Shown here one piece after another: positions 53,521 to 56,527 of a stretch of DNA of 56,527 bases; within the stretch, counting starts at the first letter, position 1; each line of letters begins with the position of its first letter. The notes beneath the pieces were generated by a model. The model was not told the origin of the DNA, searched no databases, and saw only the letters and a list, made by a program, of their open reading frames with translations. The position numbers were made by a program, and so were the translations under genes. The DNA is from Pseudomonas brassicacearum (GTDB taxonomy: Bacteria; Pseudomonadota; Gammaproteobacteria; Pseudomonadales; Pseudomonadaceae). The DNA lies in assembly GCF_003732225.1 (NCBI RefSeq), contig NZ_MOBJ01000004.1:1-56527 (forward strand). The letters run 5' to 3'.

Positions 53521-54939
53521 TTAGCGCTTTCTCGAAGCCAGCAGGGTGGTTTTCTCTTGCTCCATGCGCGCCATCAGCGGCTGGCTTTGTTGCAGGAAGC
53601 GCGCGCGCTCAGCCTTGGCGATCGGGTCGGCCATCGGCAGCTTCTGTCCCAGCGGGTCGACGTGAACGCCGTTGACCTGGAACTCGTAGTGCAAGTGTGG
53701 ACCGGTAGAGAGTCCGGTAGTGCCGATATAACCGATCACTTGGCCCTGCTTGACGTTGCCACCAGTCTTGATGCCTTTGGCGAAGCCCTGCATGTGGCCG
53801 TAAAGCGTGCGGTAGGTGTTGCCGTGCTGAATGATCACTGTGTTGCCGTAACCGCCGCGGCGCCCGGCCAGCAGCACTTTACCGTCACCGGCCGCCTTGA
53901 TTGGTGTGCCGCGAGGCGCTGCGTAGTCGACGCCTTTGTGCGCGCGAATTTTGTTCAGAATTGGATGCTTGCGGCCCATGGAGAAACGCGAGCTAATACG
54001 GGCGAAGTCCACTGGCGTACGAATGAACGCCTTGCGCATGCTGTTGCCGTCGGCCGTGTAGTAGCTGCTGTTACCTTGTTTGTTGGTGTAGCGCACGGCG
54101 GTGTACGTCTTGCCGCGGTTGGTGAAACGGGCGGAAAGAATGGGGCCATTACCGACAGCTTTGCCGTTGACGACTTTCTGTTCGTAGATCACGTCGAACT
54201 CGTCACCCTGGCGAATATCCTGGGCGAAGTCGACGTCGTAGCCAAACACACTGGCCATGTCCATGGTGAGGCTATGGGACAGGCCGGCACGCGCTGCGGA
54301 TTGCGAAAGCGAGCTGTTGATCACGCCGTGAACATAGGCGGAGCGCACGGTTGGTTTGGCAGTGATGCGGTTAAAGGTATAGCCCTTGGCGTTTTTGCTC
54401 AGGCTGATGCTTTCAACGTCGCTGATCTTGCTGTGCAGATTGGTCAGCTGGCCATCGTGGCCCAGTTCGAACTCGAGTTTCTGACCGTGTTTAAGCTGGG
54501 TGAACTGCTTGGCTTGCTTGTCGCTGGCCAATATATCGTGCACTGAAGCGGCCGGGAGCCCGACTTTTTCGAACAGTGTGGAGAGGGTGTCGCCCTTGGC
54601 AACGATTACTTCCCGGTGGCCAGGCGCTTTCTTCTCTTCAACGACCGGTTCCGGGGCCGCTTTAGCTGTTTCCTTGGTATCGTCGGTGCTGTCTTCGATC
54701 TGGGCGAATGGAGATTCGACCGGCTCGTTTGTGGCTTGAACGGCGTCAGCAGCGTCTTGATCTTGTGTCAGTTGTTCTGCAGGGCGTTCCAGTTCAAGGC
54801 TCAGGGTTGTCTTTTTGGCTTCAACGTCGCTGGAAGGGAATACCAGGAGCGCCAGGCTGAGGAGTGCGGCGATGCCGCTCGCCGCGAGCAGATGAGTCTT
54901 CGGATAAAGCGGCGGCGCTTTAGACGGTTCTGTGGTCAT
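53521..54939 (-). CDS. M23-family peptidoglycan DD-metalloendopeptidase (MepM-like)
   Basis: A 472-residue cell-wall hydrolase. An N-terminal membrane anchor (LLAASGIAALLSLALLVFPS) is followed by an acidic Pro/Glu-rich linker and an OapA/LysM-like region (HREVIVAKGDTLSTLFEK). The LytM/M23 catalytic domain has the zinc motifs HKGVDYAAPRG (about residue 333) and GPHLHYEF (about 413). Metal ligands appear intact, so it should be active. ATG 54939 lacks a recognisable ribosome-binding sequence. An alternative upstream start (55026) would lie before the predicted transcription start. It precedes anmK by 3 nt. Confidence 0.9.
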   Translation of the reverse strand: MTTEPSKAPPLYPKTHLLAASGIAALLSLALLVFPSSDVEAKKTTLSLELERPAEQLTQDQDAADAVQATNEPVESPFAQIEDSTDDTKETAKAAPEPVVEEKKAPGHREVIVAKGDTLSTLFEKVGLPAASVHDILASDKQAKQFTQLKHGQKLEFELGHDGQLTNLHSKISDVESISLSKNAKGYTFNRITAKPTVRSAYVHGVINSSLSQSAARAGLSHSLTMDMASVFGYDVDFAQDIRQGDEFDVIYEQKVVNGKAVGNGPILSARFTNRGKTYTAVRYTNKQGNSSYYTADGNSMRKAFIRTPVDFARISSRFSMGRKHPILNKIRAHKGVDYAAPRGTPIKAAGDGKVLLAGRRGGYGNTVIIQHGNTYRTLYGHMQGFAKGIKTGGNVKQGQVIGYIGTTGLSTGPHLHYEFQVNGVHVDPLGQKLPMADPIAKAERARFLQQSQPLMARMEQEKTTLLASRKR

Positions 54940-54952
54940 AGGTAATTTGACT

Positions 54953-54980
54953 TTGGAAAAGATGAATTGGAAAAGATGAA
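54953..54980. repeat. Tandem 14-nt repeat in the endopeptidase leader
   Basis: TTGGAAAAGATGAA occurs twice in direct succession (54953-54966 and 54967-54980). On the coding (minus) strand this gives UUCAUCUUUUCCAA repeated in the 5' untranslated region of the M23 gene, starting 13 nt before its ATG. Confidence 0.85.
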
Positions 54981-55008
54981 TGACATGATGAAGATGAAAT
55001 AACTGTAT

Positions 55009-55037
55009 AAAATATAACCAAATCATCTCTTAAGCAA
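55009..55037 (-). promoter_or_regulatory. Probable promoter of the M23 endopeptidase-anmK operon
   Basis: Minus strand: TTGCTT (55032-55037), a 17-nt spacer, TATTTT (55009-55014), about 70 nt upstream of the chosen ATG. Local AT-richness is high for this genome. Confidence 0.45.
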
Positions 55038-55148
55038 GTCGCGAATGCTCTGTTCGTGGATTGGTGTCCGTGCGCCGGGCAAAACTTGTAATTGGTGCGC
55101 GATCTTGTATGGTTGGTTCCCTTTGAATCTGAGCCTTGCGGGTCTGTT

Positions 55149-56348
55149 ATGAAGTCGGTTGAAGAGCAGCTAGCGCTGATCAAACGTGGTGCGGAAGAAC
55201 TGTTGGTCGAGTCCGAGCTGATCGAGAAGCTCAAGCGCGGCCAGCCGCTGCGTATTAAGGCTGGCTTCGATCCGACTGCGCCGGATTTGCACCTGGGTCA
55301 CACGGTGCTTATTAATAAACTGCGTCAGTTCCAGGAACTGGGTCACCAGGTGATCTTCCTGATAGGTGACTTCACCGGGATGATCGGTGATCCGAGCGGC
55401 AAGAGTGTTACCCGTCCTCCGTTGACGCGTGAGCAGGTTCTCGAGAATGCCGAGACCTATAAGACTCAGGTGTTCAAGATTCTTGATCCGGCGAAAACCG
55501 AAGTGGCTTTCAACTCCACCTGGATGGATCAGATGGGGCCTGCGGACTTCATTCGCCTGACTTCGCAATACACCGTGGCGCGTATGCTTGAGCGCGACGA
55601 CTTCAGTAAGCGCTATACGACCAATCAGCCGATCGCTATTCACGAGTTTCTGTATCCACTGGTTCAGGGGTATGACTCGGTAGCGTTGCGCGCGGATGTC
55701 GAGTTGGGCGGTACTGATCAGAAGTTCAACCTGCTGATGGGGCGTGAGCTGCAGCGCAGTTATGGTCAGGAGGCTCAGTGCATTCTGACCATGCCATTGC
55801 TCGAAGGGTTGGATGGCGTGAAGAAGATGTCCAAGTCGTTGGGCAACTACGTCGGTATTCAAGAAGCGCCGGGCGTCATGTACGGCAAGCTGGTTTCGAT
55901 TCCTGATGTGCTGATGTGGCGCTACTTCGAATTGCTCAGCTTCCGCTCCATGGATGAGATCGATGCGTTGCGTGCTGATGTCGAAGCTGGCGCCAATCCG
56001 CGAGATATCAAGATCAAGCTGGCTGAAGAGATTGTTGCGCGTTTCCATGGTGAAGAAGCTGCGGCGAATGCTCACCGTGCTGCGGGTAACCGTATGAAGG
56101 AAGGCGAGCTGCCGGATGATCTGCCAGAGATCGAGCTGACTGCTGCTGAGGATATGCCGATTGCAGCTGTGCTTAATAAAGCAGGGCTGGTAAAGAACTC
56201 GGCGGTCGCGCGCGACCTGCTCGGTTCTGGCGGCGTGCGTATAGATGGTGAAGTGGTTGATCGCACCTTTATATATGCGCTGGGCGCGACCCATGTTTGC
56301 CAGGCCGGAAAGAAGGCATTCGCGCGTATTACGCTTAAATCCGAGTAA
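55149..56348 (+). CDS. tyrS: Tyrosyl-tRNA synthetase (TyrZ-type)
   Basis: Charges tRNA-Tyr. The 399-residue class I synthetase has HLGH (48-51) as the HIGH motif, KMSKS (226-230), and a C-terminal S4 RNA-binding domain ([13 protein letters not shown]). ATG 55149 gives [14 protein letters not shown], the family's start; the in-frame start at 55092 adds unrelated residues. The length and the position next to an rRNA operon match tyrZ of P. aeruginosa, which also has a second, different tyrS. Confidence 0.97.
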   Translation: MKSVEEQLALIKRGAEELLVESELIEKLKRGQPLRIKAGFDPTAPDLHLGHTVLINKLRQFQELGHQVIFLIGDFTGMIGDPSGKSVTRPPLTREQVLENAETYKTQVFKILDPAKTEVAFNSTWMDQMGPADFIRLTSQYTVARMLERDDFSKRYTTNQPIAIHEFLYPLVQGYDSVALRADVELGGTDQKFNLLMGRELQRSYGQEAQCILTMPLLEGLDGVKKMSKSLGNYVGIQEAPGVMYGKLVSIPDVLMWRYFELLSFRSMDEIDALRADVEAGANPRDIKIKLAEEIVARFHGEEAAANAHRAAGNRMKEGELPDDLPEIELTAAEDMPIAAVLNKAGLVKNSAVARDLLGSGGVRIDGEVVDRTFIYALGATHVCQAGKKAFARITLKSE

Positions 56349-56363
56349 AGCTGGAATTAGGGG

Positions 56364-56391
56364 TTGACGGCAGATTCTGGAAGTCTATAAT
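56364..56391 (+). promoter_or_regulatory. rRNA operon promoter P1
   Basis: TTGACG (56364-56369), a 16-nt spacer, TATAAT (56386-56391), then a GC-rich discriminator (TCGCCCC) typical of stringently controlled rRNA promoters. It starts 16 nt after the tyrS stop. Confidence 0.8.
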
Positions 56392-56397
56392 TCGCCC

Positions 56398-56527
56398 CAC
56401 TTCCGGCGCAGTCGAAACGGAAAACTCCTTGGTAAACAAAGAGTTACGCAGTTTTCGGCAGCGGTTACGCTTCGGTTCATCGAGGCCCGAAGGAGTTGAT
56501 AAGGCAGTGTGTTTTCGCCTTGTTGAC
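56398..56527 (+). other. Leader region of an rRNA operon (cut by the window end)
   Basis: About 130 nt downstream of P1 with no ORF, as expected for the untranslated leader of 16S rRNA in Pseudomonas. The window ends in TTGAC (56523-56527), which may be the -35 of a second promoter P2. The 16S gene itself is not reached. Confidence 0.6.

Overview
This window is core chromosome of a Pseudomonas from the fluorescens/putida side of the genus. The case rests on gene order and on protein sequences. The order is rpoD-dnaG-rpsU | tsaD, plsY, folBK, cca, SpoVR-YeaH-PrkA, glpE, apaH-apaG-rsmA-pdxA-surA-lptD, amgK-murU, an agtSR/agtABCD-like block, rpe-gph-trpE, estP, trpGDC, vfr, speD, coq7, hemJ, argC, erpA, anmK and tyrS, with an rRNA promoter at the right edge. 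It also carries two Pseudomonas-type REP families, and Vfr matches the Pseudomonas CRP homologue. No phage, insertion sequence, CRISPR array or complete RNA gene is visible.

Region by region. (1) 1-6.5 kb: the macromolecular-synthesis operon (rpsU-dnaG-rpoD, minus strand), divergent from tsaD, then plsY. (2) 6.5-8.8 kb: folate genes folB-folK, a REP doublet and cca. (3) 8.8-13.8 kb: the stress operon prkA-yeaH-spoVR, with a large nested hairpin between prkA and yeaH. (4) 14.1-21.8 kb: a tightly coupled minus-strand run lptD-surA-pdxA-rsmA, then apaG-apaH and glpE. It links outer-membrane LPS export and porin chaperoning to PLP synthesis and ribosome maturation. (5) 21.9-25.4 kb: the peptidoglycan-recycling genes amgK-murU, a TerB/DnaJ protein and a DUF3530 hydrolase-like protein. 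(6) 25.4-34.8 kb: a sensor kinase/response regulator pair (agtSR-like) and a four-gene ABC importer (agtABCD-like, for GABA/5-aminovalerate-type substrates), punctuated by four REPINs, then an iron alcohol dehydrogenase. (7) 34.8-42.9 kb: rpe-gph, trpE, the autotransporter esterase estP and trpGDC. Two related Trp-rich leader peptides precede trpE and trpG; the first is read from the last 14 codons of gph. (8) 42.9-56.5 kb: a lipoate-ligase-like gene, vfr, osmC-like, speD, coq7, a HIT protein, an SDR, DUF805, a nitronate monooxygenase-like gene, hemJ, argC, erpA, anmK, an M23 endopeptidase, tyrS and the start of an rRNA operon.

The most interesting signals are regulatory rather than new protein families. 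They are the duplicated RWRW leader peptides (38/41 identical nucleotides) flanking the trpE-estP block; four REPINs of exactly 90 bp clustered around the transporter and trpE; a perfect 24-bp palindrome on the erpA promoter; a perfect palindrome upstream of agtA; and a REP element that supplies the stop codon of a DUF3530 gene. All coordinates and motif positions were read by eye. Gene-order comparisons with P. aeruginosa and P. putida are from memory.
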